From positions 48,792 to 98,555 of the forward strand of contig KN834790.1 in assembly GCA_000827265.1 (NCBI GenBank): a DNA stretch of 49,764 nt, given 5' to 3'. The stretch is from Collybiopsis luxurians FD-317 M1. Lineage: Eukaryota; Basidiomycota; Agaricomycetes; Agaricales; Omphalotaceae. The notes below the pieces were generated by a model, which worked only from the letters and a program-made list of their open reading frames with translations, did no database searches and had not been told where the DNA came from. The position numbers and the translations under genes are program-made. This document shows positions 32,083 through 43,373 of the stretch, in pieces (within the stretch, counting starts at the first letter, position 1; each line of letters opens with the position of its first letter).

Positions 32083-35000
32083 CTACGCCACCTCCTCTTC
32101 CAGCGGTACAGCATGACTAGAAAGCCCGTTCTCACTCGGCGATAATCCCTGCTCATGAAGAGCCTCCGTACCTGTACCCGCACCTACAGTATTCAACTGA
32201 TTCCGTTTCATCAACTCTTCCGGGAGCATCACCGCACGATCTATAGCGACAGGTAACCCTCTATGTCGTCCTCGTACCCTGCAAAACCATAACGTTTCAA
32301 TAAACCGTCATCATCCAAGCGGGAGAGAACGACTTGCATAATAACAATCACCACCAACTTGGACAAAGGCTTCATCGCACCGACAAATGAATAGTTTTCC
32401 TATGGGTACGATAGTCATCGTCGTAAGAACGGTCATCATCACAAATTCGAGTTTCGGTCGATACACCGGGACTCACCGTCGGTATACCCAAACTCAACCC
32501 AATCCCCCCAAAAGCAGATACAAGCTCGAATAACACGCGGAACAAATCGAACCACTCCAGGTCATCATCTAGTAAATTATGCCTCTCTATGATCGCAATC
32601 AGAAATACGCCCCAGACAAGCCACCAGATATCTACATGTGAAAAGATCCAGACGAGGTCGTCAGTACTGCATTCACGATACCGAACAGCATACTGGCCGA
32701 AGGTGAAGGGAGGATTGTTGGGATTAGTCACTCTAACCTATTACTCACCTATCGTAAGCTGCCTACGTAAATGCCACCCAATATACCTTCCAACTCGCTG
32801 TCTAGGTCCCAGATTCCCGAAATTAGTAGGCTCTTCTTCGTCCTCTTCAGGTTGCACCTCGAAAACTCCGAGAGACTGCTCCTCGTATCTGTAAGACACC
32901 GTCATTTTGAAACAATAAACACTAGCGTGTATACGAGGAAAACAGCATACATACACATTTGTCGATCGTATGCTCAACGCAACCTGTCCATCCGGTCTTC
33001 TTAATCACAGCTATTTTTGATAGCTCGTGCATGTACGAAACTTACAGGGTATATCTTTCAAAAACATGAGCACGCAAAACCAGACCACAACTCAACCACT
33101 GAATACTGAGCACTCACAGCAATGTACATCATCACGACATACAGGAACCTGCGACAACGGTATCCCATCGAATCAGCATCTCGCAATCTAGAAAAAAAGA
33201 GAGAGAAGGACTCACTGCATCGCAGGTGCCAGGGAAGATACAGAAATAATCGAAAACCCACTCGCTCTGGCAGCGAGACCCTGGAAAAGACCCGTTACGA
33301 TCCGAGGTCCGATCGATAGCGATGTCCAAACTTCTAGTCCAATGTCTATTCACAGTAACCACCGCGAGGTAACAGTTAGTAACTTAGTCAACGTTGGAAC
33401 GGCAACAGAAAAAGAAAGACTCACCTAGCACCTCGAAAGCTGCCCATTCTACCAAACTACATAAAACGGAAAGAAACGCCGCTTGATTAGGACAATCCCC
33501 TGTGTCGCTAAACAGCTTGATCCCTCACCTAAATAACAATAAACAGATAACCAAAAACCATGTTTGATGACTCGGGAATCTTCAAAAAGGAGCAAAGGAA
33601 ACCTCTCTCAATAAACCAATTCCTATTGAGAATTCGTAAGAGGGGAACAAAGCGCACAAATACACAAAACATCTAAGGCAAACAAATCAAAGGCTGAGTC
33701 ACGGCGTCTCTGTGAACTTTGGTGGAGGAAGACACAAACCTTCGAGGATGATCCAATAGAAAACTAAATGCGCGTTCCGCCTCTGATCCTTTGCTAGCTA
33801 TCTTTGACGCGATCCATATCATAAGCCGCAAACTAACGATTCGATTTAGTAACGTTCGTCGACTTCACAGTTGGCACATCGTCACGCCTACGTATAGGAA
33901 TATGACATACAAGATCGGCTGCGCAAACACAGAGAGAGCATCAAAAGCGGGTGAGTTCATTCACACAAAGATGGAGGACTGAATGAAACTCACTAATGCA
34001 TGATTCCCCGCCAGAATGACGAACATTAAGGAAACTACATGCCAACTTGAGTAAGTTCTTCTGATACGAAAAGCCTACGAACAAAGCTAGAGAAGAGAGA
34101 TACATACAAACCATAAGATACGAGCTCTGAAATGGCACCATTCCCCTATTAAGTCATAGAAAGGATTACATCAGTGAGCCAAAACTGAGGAGGAAGAGGA
34201 CGAGCAATAGCACTGACAGATCTACTAAAGAAAGCCCACCACCCGTATACGCGCCCATGACTTGAAAAAGACTGAACCAAGGTTTCTGAACATTCCTCAA
34301 CTGAGAAGCAAACACGTCATCGTAGTCGTGTGAAACAGATAACCAGGGTGCGAAGAGGATGAACGACACTAGTTGTGTTCCGACGAAGTACTTTGTACCA
34401 AAAACCAAGTCACATCAGAACAAACGAACATTATCTCAGTCAAGAGATCAAGTGAAAACGATTCTCCGACTCGCAGAAACTTGGGAAAAACTTACCGCCG
34501 GCACCAAATAACTCAACCACCTCAAGGCGACATACTCAACCCCTCCAATTTCCTCCACCATCTCGTCCGATAACGAGTCTACATGAAAATCCGAATTCCT
34601 ATTAATCACCATCGTCTCCGCATTCGCGAGCGCGTTTGGGCTGAGCCATGACACATCATTGCCTTTGCTGCCCCCCTCGATGGTTTGAGTATAGGGGATA
34701 GTGAGTTTGCGCTCTAGCGTTCGGTAGGTATTGGGTGAAAGGCGTTTCAGAAATCTTTGGAATAGGGAGATGAGGTCGGGGAAGAAGGCAAAGTCGTATG
34801 GAGGGTTTGAGTGGCGGCCCATGACCTTGGGGTTAGAGTTATTGAGGTTGTTGGTGAGGACGGCGGTTGTTCTTCGAGTAAGTGGGACACCTTTTGCAGG
34901 CGTGAATTCTTAGTGTGCTCGAGTATACGTCGCCGCGATATTATAACACCCACCTCTGGTAGTATGAAATTTCATAGACGTGGTGTAACCAAACTCAACT

Positions 35001-35872
35001 CCAGTCGGACGCGCATTCGAAGACGACTGTGGAGACATGAGCTCGAGGCTGGGCGGTGGAAGATCAGTATTGATCGCTTCAGGAGACGAGCTGAGCGTGG
35101 TCATATCTGGGAGTACAGAATTCGATGGTTGTGGACTCGGGTGGTACTCCATCTTTTCAGCATCAATAGTAGCTCTAGGTGTCGGGTGGATAAAACTGAT
35201 TTCAAGCGCTTCAGTTTCGGAAATGACAGAGGGTATGGGAATGTCGTTGTCGTTTTTGATGGCCTGGTTCATAGGCACGGGCTTCCTAGCTTTGAACATG
35301 GCGACAGGAGCTGAGATGGTTTGAAGGATGGTTTTCCGGCTCCGGGTCTGGGCTTGAGGAGGGACCTTTCTACGCTTCTGAACGTATTCGTATTCGCATG
35401 TCCGTTTGAAGTATTCCCTATAGATCGACGGTAAAAGCCCTAACTAACGCAGGGGATGAAGCATACGCACTTGCGAACCAGAACCATAATCCAAGATACC
35501 ATAGTTATATCTCCCTATTGCCATGCCAGCTCACAGCGGTTACCCCAGACGACAACCAAGTCCACTCACCAGCATCATAAGCAAATAAAGAATGACCTGT
35601 TGCCAGACCGTACACGAAGATAAATTGACTGTGCTCAATCCAGTGACCGTCATAGCGGAATAGCACAAGAACAGCGAATCCAAATAGCTGATGGTGAACC
35701 GTCCATTGCACGCCCAGAAAACAGCAGAAGCGATGAGAGGGATGAAGACGAATGCGAATAGGTGGAGGCGGAAGAAGGTGGATTCGTAGAGAATAAAGTT
35801 CTCTAGTCTATCGTAGAATCTAGAGAATAAATTCCCTGAAGGGACTTTGGCCTCTGCTGTCCTCGGAGGCAT
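32083..35872 (-). CDS. TRK-type potassium uptake transporter
   Basis: Twenty exons on the minus strand encode about 808 residues. The first covers 35872-35570 and the last 32278-32083. The fungal TRK family mediates high-affinity K+ uptake at the plasma membrane through four pore-helix repeats. Recognisable parts are the first pore region (CYSAMTVTGLSTVNLS), the long hydrophilic loop of exon 3, FSLFQVMGAYTGGGLSLVDL, LDHPRRCFVYLFPSHQTW, RASGFSIISVSSLAPAM, ALSIRSTNVYEEQSLGVFEV, and VRGRHRGLPVAIDRAVMLPE. Exons of 8, 9 and 15 nt are needed (33911-33918, 33046-33054, 33658-33672). The last intron is GC-AG (AT|GCAAGT). One junction is faulty: before MVPFQ (34141) the only AG leaves the frame one base off, at a run of four G. 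This is either a sequence error or a fresh frameshift. Confidence 0.88.
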
Positions 35873-35899
35873 GGCGTGGTTATGCTGGTAACATGAAGA

Positions 35900-36235
35900 T
35901 AGTTTAGGTGTAAGTGGTAAAGGCGCTTAAGCCTTCCTGTATAACTTATAAGCGCCTACTCTGTCCATGCTACCGCGAAACTGACGTGTACTCTATACAT
36001 ACCAATGTATGTACTTCATTCAAATTAGTCGTTTACGGATATGAACCAACTGAATCAAAGATAAGTATCAACGAGAACCAGCGTCTTTCCTGAACCGTAT
36101 CCGATCCAACATAGGTATATAACGGCAAAGTCCGTCGGGCGTACGTAGGTACGAGGGATCTATACCCGGCGCAAACATCTGGAGCATCGTCGATGTCAAA
36201 GACCATGTCCAGATTCAGCAAGGAGGCTGAATTAC
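35900..36235 (-). promoter_or_regulatory. Presumed TRK promoter, conserved in all copies
   Basis: Lies directly 5' of TRK and matches the DNA beside both TRK pseudogenes and a relic at 1.08-1.23 kb. The best-kept part is 36040-36190 (AACGAGAACCAGCG, AACGGCAAAGTCC, TACGAGGGATCTATA). No specific binding site can be named. Confidence 0.45.
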
Positions 36236-36250
36236 TGTAGCGGTATATTC

Positions 36251-36480
36251 CAGCTGTTCACGAAACTCTAGCATTGTTTTTAAAAAACGAGCCTTACTGA
36301 TCGTGTTTACCTACAAACAAACCGCTAATTCATTGCTCCACGAGATTGTACAGTTGTCCCGGCCAAGTCCCGGCATTTGTGGAGCTTAGTGGAGCAATGA
36401 ATGGTGCATTTGTTTGGACATAAATACCATCAGTAAGGCACATTTTTCAAAAACAATGCTAGAGTTTCGTGAACAGCTGT
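36251..36480. repeat. Near-perfect hairpin MITE, 230 bp
   Basis: Arms of about 90 bases at 36251-36341 and 36390-36480 are reverse complements with few mismatches, starting CAGCTGTTCACGAAACTCTA. The loop is only about 48 bases. It has no open frame. A split relative lies near 2.3-3.0 kb. A transcript would fold into one long stem. Confidence 0.8.
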
Positions 36481-36539
36481 CGGCTCACATGTGTATTTTT
36501 TCTTCGCAGTGACACGCCGCTTGATCTGATCGCTTAAGC

Positions 36540-37190
36540 AGTGTCAGTCATAATGCTCGCAGGCCATTCTGTTCGATCCTTCTCGCCGACCAATACCTAC
36601 ACAAAGAGCCCCACAAACTCTGCGAAAGTCCGAAATTGATCCGAAAGCACCAGTGCCTCGGTAAATCTTGCCTCGGTAATATTAGGCAGCTGTATTTGCG
36701 CGGCTGCGCTCCAGAAAAGGCCCATTGGCCTCCAAAACAAGATGTGACGGTGTCCAACCTACTTGCTCCATCTGTGTGCGCCGATCCTGTCTTGTAAGTT
36801 GTAGCTATGTAGCTGATCGCCGGAGAGGTGGAAAGGTGGTAGCTTGACGGTCATCGACATCTCAGTATACTTCCTCAGGCATATACAATGCTGCAGCGGA
36901 TTCTTCTTGACAACCGAAGCCCAGGCCTGCTGAAGAAGGATCTGATATGGATGCCGGATCTTGTTGCAACTCCTGATAAGACCTTGCTGCAAGAACTCGC
37001 AGCTTTATTACTGGGAAATGCTTTGTATGATACATCAAGCATACTAGAAGCCGTTCAATTGTCTACCTCCCCAGGTAGATTGTCGTCAGTATCTCAATTA
37101 CCTCGTGTACAGAGGGGATTGGAGCAGAGGGGATTGCAGAGGACCATTGACAGAAGATGTTTAAACTCTGGATGCGTTTGATGCCAGCTA
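36540..37190. other. Unidentified sequence
   Basis: Two modest open frames (minus 36548-36757 and plus 36888-37181) face each other, without splice sites or family resemblance. They may be old repeat DNA. I see no supported gene. Confidence 0.3.
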
Positions 37191-37199
37191 GCGCAGAGG

Positions 37200-37420
37200 T
37201 CTTCCTTCAGCCCACTGACCTTGCGACTAGGTCGAAGACAACATTGAGCTGACCATCAGACTTTAGGTCATAACTAGGATCAAGTTCAGGAAATCAAATA
37301 AAGACATTCGAAGTAAATGGAGTATGGTTGGAGACAGTAATTTTGGAAACCTTCACTGGCAGTCGGAAAAAATCAAGCTGACAGAATTAAAGTTAAAAAG
37401 TATCCCTACAGAGATACTGC
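37200..37420 (-). pseudogene. Small-protein pseudogene, copy C
   Basis: The minus strand reads VSKITVSNHTPF, a stop, FPELDPSYDLKSDGQLNVVFDL and then decays. These match exon 2 of the small gene. The splice acceptor and first exon are damaged and no third exon is found. It lies divergently to catalase 2, with the shared block between them. Confidence 0.75.
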
Positions 37421-40400
37421 AATGAGAGTATTAGCGGGTTTGATTAACTGCCAGTTCGCAAGCTGGGCTGTATGCTGCATGAACAAGACCGCTTTCGAAC
37501 AAAAACAAAATTTCCTCGTGTATTGTTGTCGCTCATTGCCGAAGACAAACCGGATTCGGGTCAACTCTACCTTACCAAGAAAATGCACAGAACTGAACTG
37601 CAGTATACTTGGTGTCATTTGAATCCAGAGCACCCGCTACATTATTGCTATCAATGGGTATTATTGGGTATTACTTATATTCGGATCTGCTATTCGGATT
37701 CAAACAAGAATTTCAGCTCTTTGAGGAAAATTTACACACTAGTCGGATTTTCAACTGCGCAGTATTGAGTTGTTATGTCTAGCTAGCCAGTAGCTCTATC
37801 AGATAAGGTACACCGCTGATCGGGTTCAGTGTATTCACTGGAGGTGCATGAAGTGTTTCGGGTAAGTTCCGGAGTGGCATTATGCCACAAACAGTCAGCA
37901 CCCTATAATGGTATGATGTCTAGCAAGAATGTTTCCATTTTTGAGGTACAGTAGCGTAGTGGCATTACGTGTGTAGTCTAAATGTCACCGAAATGTCAAT
38001 ACACTGTGCCTTTTTTTGAATGGAGCAGACCCCGGCCCGCTGGCGATATACTTAATCAAATCCGCGCAATAGTAGGATTTGAACTGAACAAGAGCTACAG
38101 CCTTCTGAACAAAATTCTAGGTTTTCGACTGCACAGTATTTGTTTGTTGTGAGGGCCGTTAGATAACGTACACTGCTACTCGGGTTAAGTCTGTACATGT
38201 GGGTAAATTTGCAAAAGGTACAAGAAGAAATGCGGGGCGGTAAAGAGATAACGGCCATTGTACGGTTGGCTACCTCATAGGGTGAGATTCGAGAAGAATC
38301 GATTTGCGGTGTGCGTGCGTACTATTTTCAATTTTGGATAGGTATTGCGAATACATCATTTCCTTGCAATCTCTCCATTCATTCTTCCATACCCTCCGCT
38401 GAGCATTCCTACTTCCCCTGTGCTACACTAGTACACACTACAAATGACTCTCTAAAAGGCACCAGTTACTTAGGACTCACCATGAGCTTATTGGGAAATC
38501 TGTTCTTCTTTGATAGGCAGTTCCGAGAGTTGTAGCAGGTGAATCGGAGGACGTAGATGTTCCAGAAAAGTCTGTATATAGCGGGGCATTGTCTGCACCT
38601 GTGCAGCAATGCTTCTGCTTCTCAATGTCTTGAGGGTATATTAATCAGTCCATTATCTATTCTTTTTTTCGCTTCGCTTCTCTTCTCTTCTTCCGGTGTC
38701 ACATTACAGTCACAATATCACACAAACTATATAGGGCAAAACTACATCATATTCACCCCACTTAAGGAAAAATTATGTCATTGGTGTGACAAGAAGTCCC
38801 CGACTCCAACAAATCCTTCTCTTCATTCCGGATTCGTTATAGTGATGCGAAGTGCAAGTGATTTCGGTTAAGTCCTGTAATAGAACCATTCAGCTCCCTA
38901 TACTTGTTTTTTTTTTTAAACAAAAACCAGAATTTTGAATTGAATCCAAATATTTCCCAGGCACCACAACACCCTAGCTCCAGCCTTGACTTCATTCTAC
39001 CAGTCCAATCTTGAATGAAAGATCCCTACCTTTGCGGTCAAGGGAATTCAAACATGCCAACACTCTACAGCGCAATTGTTTCCCCCCCGAAGGCATCTCA
39101 CTTGCACTCCTAATCGCCAGTTGGCAGCATATGACACATTAAACGATACTTACTGTAGATTCCGTCTGCCGCGGAAATACAGTATGTACATGAGTATTGA
39201 CCTCGAGGTAGTTCTTCTCACCAGCGATAGCCCATCAACCGGTGCCTTAAGTTCAATGACAAACTGAATGCTGCTTTAGTTTTACGTCTCTCAACTACGT
39301 CCTATGGAACAGACATACTATGATAGGGTCCTGGCTTCTGTGGCATTGCGATATTCAACTGCATGAACAAAATTACCTCGAACAGAAGTGCGCTTCGCGT
39401 TTCATGCCTGAAGCCAACACTGCTGGAGATGTTAGTTACGGTGCCGGGTAAAACTCACGCCCTACTTACAGTTTCATACTTTCCCCCCTGTATTAGTAAT
39501 GCCAGCTCAAAGAAGATAATTACCAAATGTTTATTTATACCCATACTAATACATGCAAAAATGGGCCCTGGAAGCTGATAACTTGGCAGTGAGCTGTGAA
39601 AATCGATGGGTCGGATGCAGGTGAGACGTCAACACAAGTGCCTTCCTCATTGGAAGGGAAGGGAAATAGAATTAAATTGTGCTTTCAAGTTGATAACGCT
39701 GCAGAAAGCATACCGAAACCAATTCATAGATGACCTATCAAAACCCAGCTCTACTACAAGCTGCGGGGCTCTTTTAACTCCGCTTTAAGTGTTTCCATTC
39801 TTGACATGCGCACTTAGCTGTCCATTAGTTCTGATTTACAGGGCAACGTCAAGTCACGATTCATCATATGTGAATAGTATTGAAAATCCAACAATGAGCT
39901 TTTGTCGACTAGGTTTGTCTAACAGGCTGCCACTGCCTCGCCCAGGCTCCACCCTGCTCTCTTCAGCAGTGACAGTATGAATAAGATGTGCATATATCCA
40001 CATCAAGATGTATAGACGCAGAATTACTTAATACTCCATTCTCAAGATACGCACAATGGAAAATCAATTTCATTTTCTTAATGTACTATAATATTGCACT
40101 TGAGTATTGTCAAAGAGGCAGTAATGTCTGAGAGCCGATATGTTCACCGTCGCGGCAAGATTTCAGTAAGACTTCGGACTTACACACCGCTTCATATAGC
40201 TACCCAAAGCTCTCAATCTCGCTGTCCGATGTCAAGGGAATTGTTTATCTGTCTATTACTATATTGAGATCGAACTACAACGTGTGTTCTGGGGTTGAGA
40301 GTTGGTGATTCATCTAGAACACTTGCAGCGTGTTGATCGTACTATTTTCCTCCGGACTCCTCTCATTATTGATGAACCTTGAACGTAATTTCCTATAATT

Positions 40401-40442
40401 TGCGCCATATAATAAGCTCCCAACCTCTTAATCCTACTCCCC
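37421..40442. repeat. Shared block between small pseudogene and catalase 2
   Basis: Homologous to 7561-8870 at its left end and to 1500-4255 over most of its length. It holds no supported gene. The last 150 bases, including a CATATAATAAGCTCCCAACC word just before the start codon, match the equivalent place before catalase 1 and probably carry the core promoter. Confidence 0.6.
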
Positions 40443-42374
40443 ATGGCTTTGTACTATACTACTTCCTACGGTTCCCCTGTGAATGAGCCCGACGCTGCTC
40501 AGCGTGTAAGCACCAATGGTCCCCTCCTTCTCCAAGGTAGCATTACTCTATATCTTATGCTTCTATCGAATTGCTCATCTACCAACACGCAGACTACCAC
40601 CTCATCGATAACCTCGCACACCTCGCTCGTGAGCGTATTCCCGAGCGTCTTGTAAGTACCATTCAATCCTGCTGGCACATTGCTTCGAGCCAACTTTGGA
40701 AATATCTTAGGTCCATGCCAAGGGTGCTGGTGCTTATGGTTACTTCGAAGCGACCCACGATTTGAGTGACATTACATCGCAGACCCTTTTTCGGCCTGGT
40801 AAGAAAGTTGACGCTACTGTCCGTTTCTCCACTGTCAGCGGAGAGATGGGATCAGCTGATACCGCTCGGGACCTCCGTGGTTTCTCTATCAAACTGAAGA
40901 CCGAACAAGGCAACTTGGACTGGGTCCTTCTCAACACTCCCATATTCTTCATCAGAGACCCCGGCAAGTACCCTGACTTGACCCATGCTACCAAGAGAAA
41001 CCCCCAGACTAACTTGAAAGACCACGACATGTTCTGGGTAGTTTTTCATTTTTTTATATCAGAAAATTGACTTCTAATTCATTCAGTAGGACTTTTTCTC
41101 TTCAAACCCGGAGACGGTTCACGAAATCTTGTTTCTCTTCTCCGACCGCGGGACTCCTGATGGGTATCACCAAGAACACGGTCACGCTGGAACAACCTTC
41201 AAATGGTGTAAGGAAGATGGAACCTTTCATTATGTCAAGCTCCATGTCAAGGCTGTCGGGGGCTTCAAGGTAAATGCTTTCAAGTTTATCTGGTGACTTG
41301 AACCCCACCAAACTTCAATTTCTTAGACCCTCACGGCTGCCCAGGCAACCACTTTGGCCGGCACAAACCCTGACTATGGGACCCAGAAATTGTACGAGGC
41401 CATCAAGAATGGCGACAACCCGACTTACACTGTCTACATTGTGAGCATCCATGAAATCGTCACTGCTTACTGTTAATAACCCCAATGCAGCAAACAATGA
41501 CACTCGAGCAAGCACAGGGGCAGTATCGTAACATCGCACTCGATGTTACTAAAGTTTGGCCTCACGCCATGTTTCCTCTTCGTGAGATCGGCAGAATTGT
41601 CCTGAACAAGAATCCAGAAAACTACTTTGACGAGATTGAACAAGTTGGTGACTCTTTGCCGCCTGACGAATATCCGTGTTACTCACAATACAGTAGCTGG
41701 CTTTTGCTCCGGCACACTTGATCCCTTACATTGAGCATTCTCCGGATCCTCTCCTCCAAGCTCGTCTCTTCATGTATCCTGATACTCAACGTTATCGTCT
41801 GGGAGTCAATAATAAGCAACTCCCTTGCAATACGCCTATTCCCAAGTTTGTCAATTTCCAACGTGCTGGCGCTGCTTCATTCGTATCTCAGGGCAGCCGC
41901 CCCAACTACCTCAGTAATATTTTTCAACCCTTGAAGTTTGACGGCCCCACTGGTGCAATTGACTCTCAAATCAGAAATAACCACAGGCAGGAACATTTTG
42001 ATGGCTCTGTTTACCGTGATTTATCTGAGATCACCGTTGGTGAGATAATAGCTGAGCTTCAATATCATTGGAAGATATGCTTACTGCACTTTCTTTAGAT
42101 GACTTTGTGCAGCCTCGTGACTTATGGCTAAGGGTCTGGAATGATAAGGAGCGGGAAACTTTTGTTGAGAACGTCTCCGAGCACCTCAAGCTTGTTCAGA
42201 ATAAGACAATCCAATACAATCAGCGTATGTTGTATTCCGCTCGCTAATGATCCTGCTGCTCAAGTTTGTCTCCTCTGTCCAGTCCTCATCTTCTGCCATG
42301 TTAACGAGGACCTTGCTGCACGTGTTGCGAGCGCCATTAAGTATGAAGGGTTCGAATGCCCATCTACTAATTAG
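40443..42374 (+). CDS. Catalase-like protein, small-subunit type, copy 2
   Basis: A paralogue of copy 1 with the same nine-exon layout: 40443-40536, 40593-40651, 40711-41037, 41090-41269, 41327-41440, 41491-41643, 41697-42039, 42099-42224 and 42283-42374, giving 495 residues. Distal His ([12 protein letters not shown]) and proximal Tyr ([14 protein letters not shown]) are present. The distal Asn is again replaced by Leu in WVLLNTP. Most introns are unalignable with copy 1, except intron 7, which differs by one base. The N-terminus lacks four residues relative to copy 1; the C-terminus ends PSTN with no peroxisomal signal. The frame is intact throughout. The expected reaction is peroxide dismutation unless the substitution has changed it. 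Confidence 0.93.
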
Positions 42375-42627
42375 ATTGAATCTGTGCCTTTGACAAGGGC
42401 AATCGGCTAAGTGGCTTTGTAATTTCAGCCGACTTTCGGCTGTTGGTCACTGGGAAAAGACACATTTATCCTCGATAGTTAGTATGCACATGAAAATGGT
42501 AACAACATTAAATAGGATCACTCAGACATAGCTGCTTCATTTAAATACATCTCAAGTCTGATATTCTATGAATACTCATGAAATTCGACTGCAAAGAATA
42601 GTGAATTGAAAGGGTACTTACTGTATG

Positions 42628-42783
42628 CTGTACCATTTTGAAAGGAAGTTCATGTGTCATTGGGCAAAAATTTGACGCCAGTTTAATTTTTTCTTGACTT
42701 TTTCCATTCTTTTTTTTTTTTTTTTTGTATTTTTCATTGACAAAAATTCCTAAATTAATGAACTTCCATTCGAAATGGTACAG
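42628..42783. mobile_element. Small MITE with 26-bp inverted ends
   Basis: Ends are inverted repeats matching at 24 of 26 positions, starting CTGTACCATTT. The interior is AT-rich with a long T-run. No target duplication is clear. From here to 43090 only AT-rich, CpG-poor sequence is seen, with an inverted pair TAATGCATTATG/CATAATGCATCA near 42800-42850. Confidence 0.6.
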
Positions 42784-43095
42784 TAGTTTTGAAAGTTCAG
42801 TAATGCATTATGCTTGGGCTTAGTAAATTTCCATTTTCATAATGCATCACAGCTGTTTTTCAGCTGGTGAAATTCCAGGTTCAAGCACTTAGACTTCCAT
42901 TTTTGGTGGCCGGCTACAATGAAATGGAATGGAACACAAAAATGTCACACATTAAATTGGAAGCTTATCCAATGAACTGAGAGGTCCAATGTGTAATGTG
43001 CAACCTGGGTTGAACTTAGCTTTGAAACTATACAGTATTTTTTTTTATTACTAAACACATGGTTTTTCATCCATGGGAAGCCTACAGGAACCTGC

Positions 43096-43351
43096 TGTTA
43101 AGGTAGATGCTCTTCTACACCCCTAATGGACTTTCTATGTATTTCTCATTTATAGTACTTGATTAGTAATACATTTCTGATCTCTAGTTACAAGTCAGAT
43201 TCCCTTTTTCCTTCTCTTCTCTTTACCCACTATGTTCCTTATCTATCCTACCTATATGAGGCTGCCACCTTCATTTATATAACATCTTTACTGTTCTAGT
43301 TCTAGCTCATCAATGTGCTCCCAAAGTCCTATCATAATCCTGTGCTCAACA
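43096..43351 (+). repeat. 5' LTR of copia element
   Basis: 256 bp, starts TGTTAAGG and ends CTCAACA. It aligns without gaps to the 3' LTR with 23 differences, twenty of which form ten TG/CA dinucleotide swaps. It contains no CpG. Confidence 0.93.
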
Positions 43352-43373
43352 GGTTATGGGCCCTGCTATAACA

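Noticed and set aside
41731..41934. Second plus-strand frame inside catalase exon 7 (also 5556-5759 and 18329-18634)
   Set aside because: An out-of-frame reading of catalase exon 7 seen in all copies; it has no independent start or domain.
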